A stretch of 38,773 bases of DNA from Gammaproteobacteria bacterium (lineage in GTDB: Bacteria; Pseudomonadota; Gammaproteobacteria; SG8-11). Below, piece by piece: positions 8,909 through 18,834 of this stretch (the stretch's first letter is position 1; every line of letters begins with the position of its first letter). The notes under the pieces are model-generated. The model did no database searches. It was not told where the DNA came from and worked only from the letters and a program-made list of their open reading frames with translations. The stretch is taken from positions 1-38,773 of the forward strand of contig JAADIM010000080.1 in NCBI GenBank assembly GCA_013151345.1. The letters run 5' to 3'. The position numbers were made by a program, and so were the translations under genes.

Positions 8909-10498
8909 CTATATCAACAATTCCCTATCCAGGTAATCCAATAAATTTTTTCTAATTTTTTCTCTGAGAACGATATCATAAAAATCTATTGGGTTAAAAT
9001 CATCAGTTAATACAATAGCCGGCTGATTTTCATCAAACTTGTATTGTTGCCCTATATTTTTGATGATATTGCTTTGCAATTCTGGGTGAATCATAGCTAC
9101 ATTGATTTTTCTATAATCGAAATGTAATTTTTCTCCCTGATAGGCCACAACTGCAAAATTTCCGACACCGCCCTTTCCTTCTAACCCAGTATCGAGATCA
9201 AATGCGGGGTATATCTCAACATGGTCGAATACGGCTTGAAGTGTTTTTATAATCGACGCGGTCATGTAGTTATTTTTTTTAATGCTGCCTATCAAATTCA
9301 TTGCAAGTATGCCATTCGCGTTTAGACGCTGTGACATTAATTCAAATGCTTCACGACTAACAAGATGTCCCGGTGTCAAGTCACCACTAAATACATCAAG
9401 AATTAGATAGTCATATTGCTGTTGAATATTGCTTAAGTAATACCTTGCATCAGATACAATGGCATCACCGGTTAATTCAAAATCAAAATAATTTTTTGCA
9501 ATATCAAAAATAAGCGGATCGATATCAACTACGTCGGTAATTACGCCCTGTTTCTCATACCATCGAGGAATTAAACCAGCGCCCAAACCGATAACCAAAC
9601 ATCGTTTTCCATTTGGATTAAGTTGTGCAGGAATAAACTGTAAAAAATAGTGATAGCGATTGATAGACATCATGTTCGTCATATCAATTCCACCTTGAAT
9701 TAAGCCATCTATCATTAATTCACGAATGTGTTTTTCGCTGTGTTTATAATCGACGACATTGAGTTGCCCATAAAAACTATCTTTCACAAAAATGCGGTCT
9801 ATATTTGTACCATCTGACGCTTGCAAAGATAACGTCCGTTCAGTGGGTGACAACAACATGGGGACCACCAAACAAACTGCCACTGCCCATTTCTTTTTGA
9901 AGATAATAAAGTAACAGACAGAAAGCAATATCAAGAGTATGCCTGTCGCCCAGAATATTTTATCGACGCCGAGATAAGCAATTAGAAAAAACCCGGTTAG
10001 AAAAGTACCTATGACACTGCCAAACGTAGAAAGCGCATAAAAACCACCGACGGTGCGTCCTATGTTTTTCAGTTCGCTTGCGGCTATCTTTATTAAAAAA
10101 GGCGACACGCATCCTAGCAGAAACAATGATGGTCCAAATATAATCAAGGTACTGCTAAACGCACCCGCTCTTAAGCCTAAGGGCATCGTAAGTACAAGAA
10201 TCGCACCTTTGATCAAAGGAATGAACAATACGGCAACACCGCTTAACAAAATAATAATGAATAATGGATCTGCATTTTTGCTACGGTCGGCGTATATCCC
10301 TCCCAGCGCATAACCCAACGACAGCGCGATGAGTGTGACAGTAATCAATGATGTCCAGACGTATAAACTCACGCCGAAAAAAGGCCCTATCACTCTTGAA
10401 CCCAATACTTGGATCACCATGACCAGCGCGCCACTAATCACAGCCGTTAACATGAGATAACTTATAAATAACCTTGGTGAATGTATTGTTGAATCCAT
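8909..10498 (-). CDS. Membrane-fused spermidine synthase-like protein (MFS plus SpeE-type domain)
   Basis: N-terminal multi-TM region, then VIGLGAGLIPRWYEKQ...VVDIDPLIFDIAKNYF methyltransferase-like fold. Confidence 0.8.
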   Translation of the reverse strand: MDSTIHSPRLFISYLMLTAVISGALVMVIQVLGSRVIGPFFGVSLYVWTSLITVTLIALSLGYALGGIYADRSKNADPLFIIILLSGVAVLFIPLIKGAILVLTMPLGLRAGAFSSTLIIFGPSLFLLGCVSPFLIKIAASELKNIGRTVGGFYALSTFGSVIGTFLTGFFLIAYLGVDKIFWATGILLILLSVCYFIIFKKKWAVAVCLVVPMLLSPTERTLSLQASDGTNIDRIFVKDSFYGQLNVVDYKHSEKHIRELMIDGLIQGGIDMTNMMSINRYHYFLQFIPAQLNPNGKRCLVIGLGAGLIPRWYEKQGVITDVVDIDPLIFDIAKNYFDFELTGDAIVSDARYYLSNIQQQYDYLILDVFSGDLTPGHLVSREAFELMSQRLNANGILAMNLIGSIKKNNYMTASIIKTLQAVFDHVEIYPAFDLDTGLEGKGGVGNFAVVAYQGEKLHFDYRKINVAMIHPELQSNIIKNIGQQYKFDENQPAIVLTDDFNPIDFYDIVLREKIRKNLLDYLDRELLI

Positions 10499-10689
10499 AA
10501 ATGTTGCTAAGTTGATCGTTTAGTAGGTGAAATGTGGATTATTAAGGCATTTTATAGGCCACTCGGTTGGTCCTAGACGTCACCTCTGCCTGTTATTTGA
10601 CCAACTGTAATTATAAAAACCTAAAGTGTAACACGCTATAGCCGATAGTCGCTTACGCACACCGATTAAACAACTGGACTATATACCTT

Positions 10690-11211
10690 ATGTCAATTGC
10701 CGTTACAGTCAAATATTTTTTATCTCTGCTGGAAGTAAAATACCAGGTTTTGATACATCCCCGTGTGGGCACACCGCTGCAAACCGCTTTATCTGCAAAC
10801 ATCGAACCGAAACAACTCGCTTATGCTATTTTACTCAAAGACAGAGAAAAGTTCCTTATTGCTATCCTGCCTGCCAGTAACATTTTAGACATTCAGGATA
10901 TGAATAATCAATTACATCGCAAATTCATACCCGCCACATTGTCGGAAGAGAAACACGTGTTTAAAGACTGCACTCTGGGTATGGTGCCACCATTAGGAGA
11001 AGCGTATGGTATTGATGCGATTGTAGATAAATCATTAGATAATTTGCCAACCATTTATATGCCTACAGGTAATAATTCAACATTAATTTGTTTAAGCAAT
11101 GATGACTTTCAACTCGCTCAAGTCAATGCAATGCACGGTATGACAATATCTAAAAACAATTATCAATTTAACGATGAGCCATCTGCTCACCCTCATCTTT
11201 ATGCCGGTTAG
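10690..11211 (+). CDS. YbaK/aminoacyl-tRNA deacylase-domain protein
   Basis: KTAL-like N-terminus, LGMVPPLGEAYGIDAIVD region. Confidence 0.7.
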   Translation: MSIAVTVKYFLSLLEVKYQVLIHPRVGTPLQTALSANIEPKQLAYAILLKDREKFLIAILPASNILDIQDMNNQLHRKFIPATLSEEKHVFKDCTLGMVPPLGEAYGIDAIVDKSLDNLPTIYMPTGNNSTLICLSNDDFQLAQVNAMHGMTISKNNYQFNDEPSAHPHLYAG

Positions 11212-11316
11212 TTATTTTCTCAGAATAAATTCTTCGCTACAAAGACGCAAATGCCAAAACATTATTTCGTACAAAATAACTTTGCGCCCTTTGCATCTTT
11301 GCGGTGAATACTTCGC

Positions 11317-12840
11317 TTAACTAATCGAATACACTCGCACCAACTGCTCACGACCTTTTACTTTGTGTACATCCCTGTCTACGATGTCTGGTTCCAGTTC
11401 TTCCGGTAAATGTGCATACACATCCGCACTGATCAATATATCAGTACCCAATTCTTTGTTTAGTGCTTCCAACCTTGCAGCAACGTTGACGGTATCGCCA
11501 ATAACGGCGTACTTCATGCGTGTGCGACTTCCCAGATTACCGGCAACAACGGGCCCGGTATGAATTCCAATCCTTGCGCCCAATTCCTGCATACCACAGT
11601 TTTTCCAGTAACGAGACAATCCGGATTTTTCCCATTCCTTATTTAACTCTACCAGCCTTTTGCGCATCTCTATCGCACAACATACTGCTTTTTCTGAATG
11701 GTCAGGTACGGTGTTCGGCGCACCAAACACGGCTAGAATTGCATCACCTATAAATTCGATTACACAACCACTATGTGTGTCAATCAATACGTTCATTGCA
11801 CCCAGATATCGATTTAGCATATCTACGACTTGTACCGGTGGTAACTGTTCGCTAATAGTGGAATAACCACGTAAATCTGAAAACAGCACGGTAACAACTC
11901 TTTCCTCTCCTCCAAGTTCTAACTGCTCGCGGTGATCTAATAACGTTTTTGCTACCCCTTCACTGACATAACGTCCAAATGTCTCTCGGATAAAATCTCG
12001 TTCCTGTAATCCTTCAGCCATATTATCAAAATGGCGGCTCATGAGACCAAACTCATCGGCTCTATCCATACCTATACGCGTTTCAAGCTCACCCCGCGCA
12101 ATCATTCCAGCAGCATCAATAATTTGATTCAGGGGCTGGCGTACGCTTCTCGCAACGACATATGAAACTACGGCAATCACAAATGCTGCAACACCAAATA
12201 CACTTAGCGTTGTCCACAATATGTCGGATTGGATCTGTGATATACGTGAAACATCCACATCGACGCCAACAAGCGCAATACTTTTTCCTTGTTTTGTTAA
12301 AACAGGCGCATAACCCGATAAGGTTGTACCAAATTCATCTACGTAGGGCTTCTCTTCCACCGATGGCTTTGTAAATCCTCTTAGCATCACAGGTAAGCTC
12401 GTCGCGTCATAAAGCTCGCCGGGGTTTCCTGTTGGACCTGTTTTTACATAGTCTACAAAAAAACGTAATTTGGTTGGTTCGAGGGTCGGGCGAAACACGT
12501 AGATCGTTTTAATATCGGGGTCTTGATTTGCTATATAATCAAAGCGTTTTACCAACTTCTTGTGAAAAGTAGTTATTTCAGCTGAATCGACCGGGATCGC
12601 GGTAATCTCTTTGTCATCAATCGATGCGGCAAGGCTAGAGGCAACCGCTAACAATCTTTTTTGCAAAGCATGTAATTCGTTATCTACACCGGTTTTGTAA
12701 AATACGGCACCTAACATAGCAAGTGATAAAAATACAGCACCTCCATAAATTAACGTAAGGCGGAAATGAAAACGTTGCCATGCATGAAGACTATCGAGTG
12801 AGTTTAAGACAGGTTTTTCTAACGGTCCGTGTGCGCCCAT
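11317..12840 (-). CDS. Adenylate/guanylate cyclase with sensor and HAMP domains
   Basis: TM, periplasmic region, HAMP, FSDLRGYSTISE, GDAILAVFGAP, ARIGIHTGPVVAGNLGS, IGDTVNVAARLE. Confidence 0.93.
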   Translation of the reverse strand: MGAHGPLEKPVLNSLDSLHAWQRFHFRLTLIYGGAVFLSLAMLGAVFYKTGVDNELHALQKRLLAVASSLAASIDDKEITAIPVDSAEITTFHKKLVKRFDYIANQDPDIKTIYVFRPTLEPTKLRFFVDYVKTGPTGNPGELYDATSLPVMLRGFTKPSVEEKPYVDEFGTTLSGYAPVLTKQGKSIALVGVDVDVSRISQIQSDILWTTLSVFGVAAFVIAVVSYVVARSVRQPLNQIIDAAGMIARGELETRIGMDRADEFGLMSRHFDNMAEGLQERDFIRETFGRYVSEGVAKTLLDHREQLELGGEERVVTVLFSDLRGYSTISEQLPPVQVVDMLNRYLGAMNVLIDTHSGCVIEFIGDAILAVFGAPNTVPDHSEKAVCCAIEMRKRLVELNKEWEKSGLSRYWKNCGMQELGARIGIHTGPVVAGNLGSRTRMKYAVIGDTVNVAARLEALNKELGTDILISADVYAHLPEELEPDIVDRDVHKVKGREQLVRVYSIS

Positions 12841-12902
12841 TATTACAATACCTCTGTTCGTTACTGAAGTGTCTCGCAGGTACTCTTCGCTGAAAAGTAA
12901 TT

Positions 12903-13283
12903 CTATTTAACAAGCTTCAGTTTTGTTTTCGATTTATCGGTATTACTTGGATCCGGTGGTTGTGTTTCGTCGTCTTCACTAAAGACCATCCCACGACCGT
13001 TTTCTTTGGAATAAATGGCGAGCACTGCACTGATTGGAATCACTATATTCTGAGGTTTACCTGAGAACCTTGCACTAAATGTGATTGATTCATTACCCAA
13101 GTTCAAATCTTTAACTGCCTGCGGACTCAAGTTAAACACAATTTTTTGGTTAACACTGAATTCTGCAGGTGCTTGTACACCCCTAATCTTTGCGTCTACA
13201 AGTAAATAAGGTGATAAATCGTTTACGACAATCCATTCATATAAGGCCCTGACGAGATAAGGGCGACTGGAAGTCATGGACAT
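12903..13283 (-). CDS. sspB: ClpXP adaptor / stringent starvation protein B
   Basis: SRPYLVRALYEWIVVNDLSPYLLVDA; downstream of sspA. Confidence 0.9.
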   Translation of the reverse strand: MSMTSSRPYLVRALYEWIVVNDLSPYLLVDAKIRGVQAPAEFSVNQKIVFNLSPQAVKDLNLGNESITFSARFSGKPQNIVIPISAVLAIYSKENGRGMVFSEDDETQPPDPSNTDKSKTKLKLVK

Positions 13284-13312
13284 TTATAGCATCCTTACAA
13301 AGCGAATTCTTT

Positions 13313-13425
13313 CTTATAAACGTAAGTACTTAGAAACGTGAGTACTTATAAACAATAAGTACGTATAAATCTAAGGACTTATAAACCTAAGTACTTATAA
13401 ATATAAGCACCAATGAACGTGGGTT
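13313..13425. repeat. Seven 16-17 bp degenerate tandem repeats (consensus about cttataaacstaagta)
   Basis: cttataaacgtaagta/cttagaaacgtgagta/cttataaacaataagta/cgtataaatctaagga/cttataaacctaagta/cttataaatataagca/ccaatgaacgtgggtt. Confidence 0.85.
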
Positions 13426-13427
13426 GA

Positions 13428-14063
13428 TTATCTCAGTTCTTGCTCTGCTTCTGACAAACTTGAAACAAAGGTCTCGCGTTCGAAAAGTCGCTCTGAGTAA
13501 TTATAAACAGCTTTTGCTTGTGGAGGTAATTGTATATCAAACGAACTTAAACGCCAAAGAATAGGCGCGATAGCACAATCTATGACGGAAAATTCATCCG
13601 ACATAAAATATTCTTTTTGTTCGAAAATAGGCGCAACAGTCGATAACGCATCGCGCAATGCAACGCGTGCTTCCGGTTTTCCGGACTCATCCTGACCTGA
13701 TAACGTATCTACATGTCCGTACCAATCACGCTGTATGCGATACAGCATTTGCCGACTACGAGCACGGGAAACAGGATCTACCGGCATCAAAGGAGGATGG
13801 GGAAAACGTTCATCCAGATATTCCATGATGACTTGTGAATCAAAAAGAACGAGTTCTCGATCGACAAGTGTTGGTACAGAATTGTAGGGATTGAGGTCTA
13901 TTAAATCTTCTGGTTTATTATCACTATCTACATAATGATACTCAACATTGATACCTTTTTCAGCCAACACAATTCTTACGCGGTGGCTATAAATATCCGT
14001 GAGACCGGAAAACAATGTCATGACTGATTTTCTATTAGCGATCAAGGCCATCGCGACATCCAA
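13428..14063 (-). CDS. sspA: Stringent starvation protein A (GST-fold)
   Basis: MTLFSGLTDIYSHRVRIVLAEKGINVEY...LNPYNSVPTLVDRELVLFDSQVIMEYLDERFPHPPLMP. Confidence 0.92.
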   Translation of the reverse strand: MDVAMALIANRKSVMTLFSGLTDIYSHRVRIVLAEKGINVEYHYVDSDNKPEDLIDLNPYNSVPTLVDRELVLFDSQVIMEYLDERFPHPPLMPVDPVSRARSRQMLYRIQRDWYGHVDTLSGQDESGKPEARVALRDALSTVAPIFEQKEYFMSDEFSVIDCAIAPILWRLSSFDIQLPPQAKAVYNYSERLFERETFVSSLSEAEQELR

Positions 14064-14379
14064 TTATTTGTTGCAAGGTTGAGTTAAATTCCTATATGCG
14101 AAATGAGAAAAGACGACATTATATAGAAAAAGTGCCATTTCGTCCTGTTCTAAAAATTTTTTTTTAAACAAAAGTGGGCAAGCAATAACCCATTGATTAG
14201 CATCATAAAATTAATTGCTGTCGTTGAGAAGTTCACTGATCAGAGCAATCCGGAGAAAAATCATACCAAGTCCATCTCTGAACCGGCATCATTCTTACTC
14301 AGAAAACTGTCAGAACTAGGAACTGTTAAAACTAGCACGGGCATCGGTAAACACCCGCGTCTATATAACACGGTATAAG

Positions 14380-15417
14380 TTACGATGCTTTCACCAACCC
14401 GTACTTATTTAATGACCATTTAACGGCAAACCACGATGCGGCCAATACAATGGCAGTAACAATAAAGTCAAAAGCAGCCGTCATCGGTATGTGATACTGC
14501 TCTGTTATAATTGAACCAGAAATCCAGGTGAAACGTTCAAGCCAGGTGCCGACAACGATACAAGAAGCAACCATAATAATAACAATGGGATTATGACGAT
14601 TCGGTGTATAAACAGCAAAGGTCACAAATGGAATAATAAATTTGAGCGCAAGGAAGGTCCACCAAATAGGCGCCAAATCAAATTGCATCATTTGGTTAAA
14701 ACGGTCGAATTCTTCAGGCAATCGTCCATACCACATAATCAGATATTGTGTGAAATAGAAATAGGTCCACAAAATAGTAAAAGCTAACATAAATTGAGCC
14801 ATGTAATTAAATACAAACGGTTTAAAAGGATTTTTCAATTTACCTGAGCGATGAAGGAAAAACAGGAGCAGGGTAAAAAATGCCAAAAAACAATGAAAAT
14901 TACTGACAAAGTGGTAAACACCATAACTGGCACTGTGCCAGCTGGGCATCATTGTCATTTCAAAATCCCAGGCGATCATCGTGCCATACATCACATAGAC
15001 ACCTGGAATCAATAATGCAATGTTGCGGAATTTCCGATGCGCGGCTGGTGAGCTGTCAATCGATGTTTGATACTGCAGTTTAATAAATAATAGAAACATG
15101 CCAAACACAAGCAGAAAACCAATTATTTGCCTGGCTACCAGAAAAGTATAGTTGTGCCATCCCGGTAAGTGCTGATCTCCTTCATGCGCAGTGGCTAACC
15201 ATTGAAACGTAGACTCACCATTAATAAGTAATATTAATAAAAGTACAAAAGCGACCGGAAACAATGCAGCAAGCGAACACGCAATATATCGCACTTGAAA
15301 GCGCCATTTGCCGTTGACCAGATGCAGGATGGCTGAAAAAGTCACACCTGCGAGTGCCATAAAAAGCACGATTAAGAAATTCGTTGTTAAGACTGACCAG
15401 CTTCCAAAATTTTCCAT
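14380..15417 (-). CDS. actF: Alternative complex III subunit ActF (NrfD-like membrane protein)
   Basis: Multi-TM ORF, last in operon after ActE. Confidence 0.8.
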   Translation of the reverse strand: MENFGSWSVLTTNFLIVLFMALAGVTFSAILHLVNGKWRFQVRYIACSLAALFPVAFVLLLILLINGESTFQWLATAHEGDQHLPGWHNYTFLVARQIIGFLLVFGMFLLFIKLQYQTSIDSSPAAHRKFRNIALLIPGVYVMYGTMIAWDFEMTMMPSWHSASYGVYHFVSNFHCFLAFFTLLLFFLHRSGKLKNPFKPFVFNYMAQFMLAFTILWTYFYFTQYLIMWYGRLPEEFDRFNQMMQFDLAPIWWTFLALKFIIPFVTFAVYTPNRHNPIVIIMVASCIVVGTWLERFTWISGSIITEQYHIPMTAAFDFIVTAIVLAASWFAVKWSLNKYGLVKAS

Positions 15418-15467
15418 CGAGTTAACCCTTTACCTTTAATTACAAGAACACTGTAATAAATAAATAA

Positions 15468-16028
15468 TTATTTGTCCGCCTTGCTAGCTACAACAGGTTG
15501 CTTGGCCAACTGATTACGAACGTAATTCACTACATGCCAGCGCTCTTCTACTGAAAGATCGTTCGACCCACCACCTTCACCAGATATGCCGTACGCAGGC
15601 ATAATGGCACCACCGAATGTAATCGTGCCAAAAAGCCAACCTTCGGTTAAATCTTTTTGCACATATTCGGTTGTTAGATCAATCGCACCAATTTTCGGAC
15701 TAACTGGCGAGTCTGCTTTACCCGATAAGCCATGACATGCTGAACAATATATAATAAATAAACGTTTACCGATTTTTATCGAACCTTCAGTAACAGCTAT
15801 TGGATTTTGCAAGCTTTTGGCTTCGTCTCTATTCGCGACTGTTGTTAACACGCCGATAGTCGGTATTGAACGTGCCGGGAAAGAAAATATTTTTCCTTTA
15901 TACGTTTCTTGCGGCTTAACACTGGGCTGGTTCATCATATCTGTTGACCAGGGCCAGGCGAATACAACCGTCGGCACAAGCAATGATAATACAAACAGGG
16001 CAGGAATTAGCCTTCCATTAAACCTCAT
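15468..16028 (-). CDS. actE: Alternative complex III monoheme cytochrome c subunit ActE
   Basis: One CxxCH (CSACHGLSG), signal/anchor N-terminus. Confidence 0.85.
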   Translation of the reverse strand: MRFNGRLIPALFVLSLLVPTVVFAWPWSTDMMNQPSVKPQETYKGKIFSFPARSIPTIGVLTTVANRDEAKSLQNPIAVTEGSIKIGKRLFIIYCSACHGLSGKADSPVSPKIGAIDLTTEYVQKDLTEGWLFGTITFGGAIMPAYGISGEGGGSNDLSVEERWHVVNYVRNQLAKQPVVASKADK

Positions 16029-16552
16029 CGTATATCCTCTTCACGAATTTCTAACACTTTGTGTTGTTTAAATAAATCTTTTAGTGAATCGAGTTTGCTT
16101 TTATCCAATTCAACGATGACACCAATCTGATCAAGACTTACTTTTTCACTGTAGAGATTATGACGTTTTCTAAACAGCCTTGATAAAAACAAAAATGCAA
16201 AGAAGGTTGCCCACACGCCAAAGAAAATTATCATTTCATAAACCAAAACAAAATTTGATGGCAAAGGAATAACGGGTTTGCCACCTTGCGGCTGTACCAA
16301 AAACGTCGCTTGCGCACTGGCGAGAAACAAAAAGCCAAAGACCAAACCAAACATTGCGCCAGCCAATGTGAACTTTGGAAGATGGCAGGGACGATCACCC
16401 AGTACTTCTTCAATTTCTGGATGCTCAATGGGTGAATTCAATGTCACATCATCAATAGTTACACCCGGCACCTTTGAAGCACGAATATCATGTAAAGCAG
16501 AAAAAGCTTCTTCAAAATTATTAAACAAACCGAGAATTCGATAATTTTTCAT
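16025..16552 (-). CDS. actD: Alternative complex III subunit ActD (DUF3341-like)
   Basis: 175 aa, YRILGLFNNFEEAFSALHDIR plus two TM segments; operon position. Confidence 0.83.
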   Translation of the reverse strand: MKNYRILGLFNNFEEAFSALHDIRASKVPGVTIDDVTLNSPIEHPEIEEVLGDRPCHLPKFTLAGAMFGLVFGFLFLASAQATFLVQPQGGKPVIPLPSNFVLVYEMIIFFGVWATFFAFLFLSRLFRKRHNLYSEKVSLDQIGVIVELDKSKLDSLKDLFKQHKVLEIREEDIR

Positions 16553-16554
16553 TA

Positions 16555-17946
16555 TTAAGATGCTCCTTCCAGATTTGGCTTATTTGTTGCCGCACTGGCA
16601 CCCTCTAATTCAGCTTCACGTTTACGATGATAAACCATCTCTTTAACTTCATACATGGAAATGGAAGGAAAGACTTTTACAAATATCAAAAACAAGATAC
16701 CAAACCAACCAAAGCTACCAAATACAATTGCCCACTGTACAATACTTGGCCACATCACATCCCATTGATGTGACTGATGCGACATCGACAATGTCGGTGC
16801 AACAATCATCCAGCGTTCAAAATACATGGAAAGATTTAAAAATAACGAAACAACAAACATGGTCGGCATATGTCGCCTGAATTTCTGCACCGCAAGTGCA
16901 AACGGTACCACCATGCCACAGAAAATCATGGTCCAGAATACCCAGGCATAAGGCCCTGTCGCTTTGGCGATTAACAGTTCCTTGTCATACATATTATGGC
17001 CATACCAAGTAGCACCAAATTCAATCAAGTTCAGGTAAGTCCACACCATGGCAATTGCGAATGTAAGCTTGGCGGTTTTTTCCATAATAGCGGTTGTCAT
17101 ATATTCTTCGAATCGGAAGAAATAACGTAACAACACGAACAGCGTAATAATTGCCGCACAACCGGAATACAACGCACCTGCAACAAAATACGGCGGGAAT
17201 GAGGTGATATGCCAACCGGGCATAATCGACACAGCAAAATCAGACGATACGATAGAGTGTACAGAAACGGCCAACGGAATTAAGAAACAGGCCATTAACA
17301 AATAGGTTTTACGGAAAGTACGCCATTGACGGTCATTACCCGTCCAGCCCAGGGAAATCGCCGTATATAATTTTTTACGCCAGCCGGTCGTGTTATCTCG
17401 ACAGATAGCCAAATCGGGAATCATGCCTATAAAGAGGAAAAGCATTGATGCAGAAAGATAGGTGCTGATTGCAAAAGCGTCCCACGCCAGGGGTGATCTG
17501 AAGTTTGGCCAATGCCCACGATCACTCACATAAGGAAGTACCCAATACAGGTTCCAGACACGGCCCAAGTGAATCATTGGAAAAAAACCTGCCGTTAGTA
17601 GCGAAAACGTAGTCATCGCTTCAGCAAAACGGTAAATAGGTTTACGCCAGTCGGCATGAATAATATGCAAAATAGCTGAAAGTAATGTGCCTGAGTGGCT
17701 CATGCCGATCCAGAATACAAATGTAGCAATATACATATCCCACATATGTGGGTTATTCAAATTGGTTGGACCCAAACCTACTTGATACTGGTATACCTCG
17801 GCAACAACGGCACAACTGAACATGGCAAAACAGATAAAGAGTGCGACCCAATATGCCTTACGTGGATTCTCTAAACTGCGCAAAACATCAGTATTGATCT
17901 GTGCCCACTTTATTTGTTCGTTAATATCTTTTTCGCTTACTATCAT
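16555..17946 (-). CDS. actC: Alternative complex III NrfD-like subunit ActC
   Basis: 463-aa polytopic protein with FWIGMSHSGTLLSAILH and related NrfD motifs. Confidence 0.87.
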   Translation of the reverse strand: MIVSEKDINEQIKWAQINTDVLRSLENPRKAYWVALFICFAMFSCAVVAEVYQYQVGLGPTNLNNPHMWDMYIATFVFWIGMSHSGTLLSAILHIIHADWRKPIYRFAEAMTTFSLLTAGFFPMIHLGRVWNLYWVLPYVSDRGHWPNFRSPLAWDAFAISTYLSASMLFLFIGMIPDLAICRDNTTGWRKKLYTAISLGWTGNDRQWRTFRKTYLLMACFLIPLAVSVHSIVSSDFAVSIMPGWHITSFPPYFVAGALYSGCAAIITLFVLLRYFFRFEEYMTTAIMEKTAKLTFAIAMVWTYLNLIEFGATWYGHNMYDKELLIAKATGPYAWVFWTMIFCGMVVPFALAVQKFRRHMPTMFVVSLFLNLSMYFERWMIVAPTLSMSHQSHQWDVMWPSIVQWAIVFGSFGWFGILFLIFVKVFPSISMYEVKEMVYHRKREAELEGASAATNKPNLEGAS

Positions 17947-17994
17947 ATTACTGACTCTTCCGTTCTAAGATTTTAGGTTGTGGGATGAGAATAG

Positions 17995-18831
17995 TTATAT
18001 CTCTGTGTCTCGAACCCGTTCCATATACATAACAGATGGATCAACATTAAGTTCTTCAAAAATACGATAACCGCGCAATTCTGAATTACTTTTATTTTGT
18101 TTGGTTACTACTCGTTCTACTTGTTGTTTTTTCCAAAGCTTGGCGACCTGACTATCCTTATCCATGGTATCACCAAATACAATTGCCGATGTTGGACAAA
18201 CTTGGGCACATGCGGTGGTGAATTCACCATCTATCACTCTGCGATCCGCCATTTTGGCCTTGTCTTTTGCGACGCGGATACGTTGAACACAAAAAGTGCA
18301 TTTTTCCATAACCCCCTTGTCACGTACTGTTATATCAGGGTTTAACTGTAAATTTAGTGGTTCAGGCCAGGATGATTCGTAATAAGAGTAAAAGTTGAAG
18401 TAACGCACACGAAAAGGACAGTTATTGGAACAATAACGTGAACCAATACAACGGTTATAAACTTGTGCATTTAGACCATCAGGAGTGTGATAGGTAGCCG
18501 CAACAGGACAAACCGGTTCACAGGTGGCTGCTCCACATTGCTGACACATCATTGGCAAAAAGCTGGCACCACTGTCAGGGAATTCTTTCTCAGACTCATC
18601 AAAATAACGCTCGATGCGCATCCAGTGCATCGCCTGACCTTTATCAAATTTAGCCTTGCCTACAACGGCCAAATTATTTTCACTGTAGCACGCAACTGAA
18701 CATGCGTTACAACCTATGCACTTATCAAGGTTAATTGCCATGGTCCAGCGATGCTCGTAGTCATGATGACCACCTTCTTCAGCGCCACGACGATAATGGG
18801 ACCAATTATTAAGAATATTACTTAGTGACAT
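17995..18831 (-). CDS. actB: Alternative complex III iron-sulfur subunit (ActB2 as a separate gene)
   Basis: Ferredoxin-type Cys clusters CIGCNACSVAC, CQQCGAATCEPVCPVAAT, CIGSRYCSNNCPF, CTFCVQR. Confidence 0.87.
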   Translation of the reverse strand: MSLSNILNNWSHYRRGAEEGGHHDYEHRWTMAINLDKCIGCNACSVACYSENNLAVVGKAKFDKGQAMHWMRIERYFDESEKEFPDSGASFLPMMCQQCGAATCEPVCPVAATYHTPDGLNAQVYNRCIGSRYCSNNCPFRVRYFNFYSYYESSWPEPLNLQLNPDITVRDKGVMEKCTFCVQRIRVAKDKAKMADRRVIDGEFTTACAQVCPTSAIVFGDTMDKDSQVAKLWKKQQVERVVTKQNKSNSELRGYRIFEELNVDPSVMYMERVRDTEI

Positions 18832-18834
18832 TAT

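Noticed and set aside
13313-13425. CRISPR-like array
   Set aside because: Units are contiguous 16-bp repeats without spacers, and no cas genes are present
14193-14378. 61-aa ORF upstream of sspA region
   Set aside because: No RBS or recognisable domain, lies opposite to the operon direction
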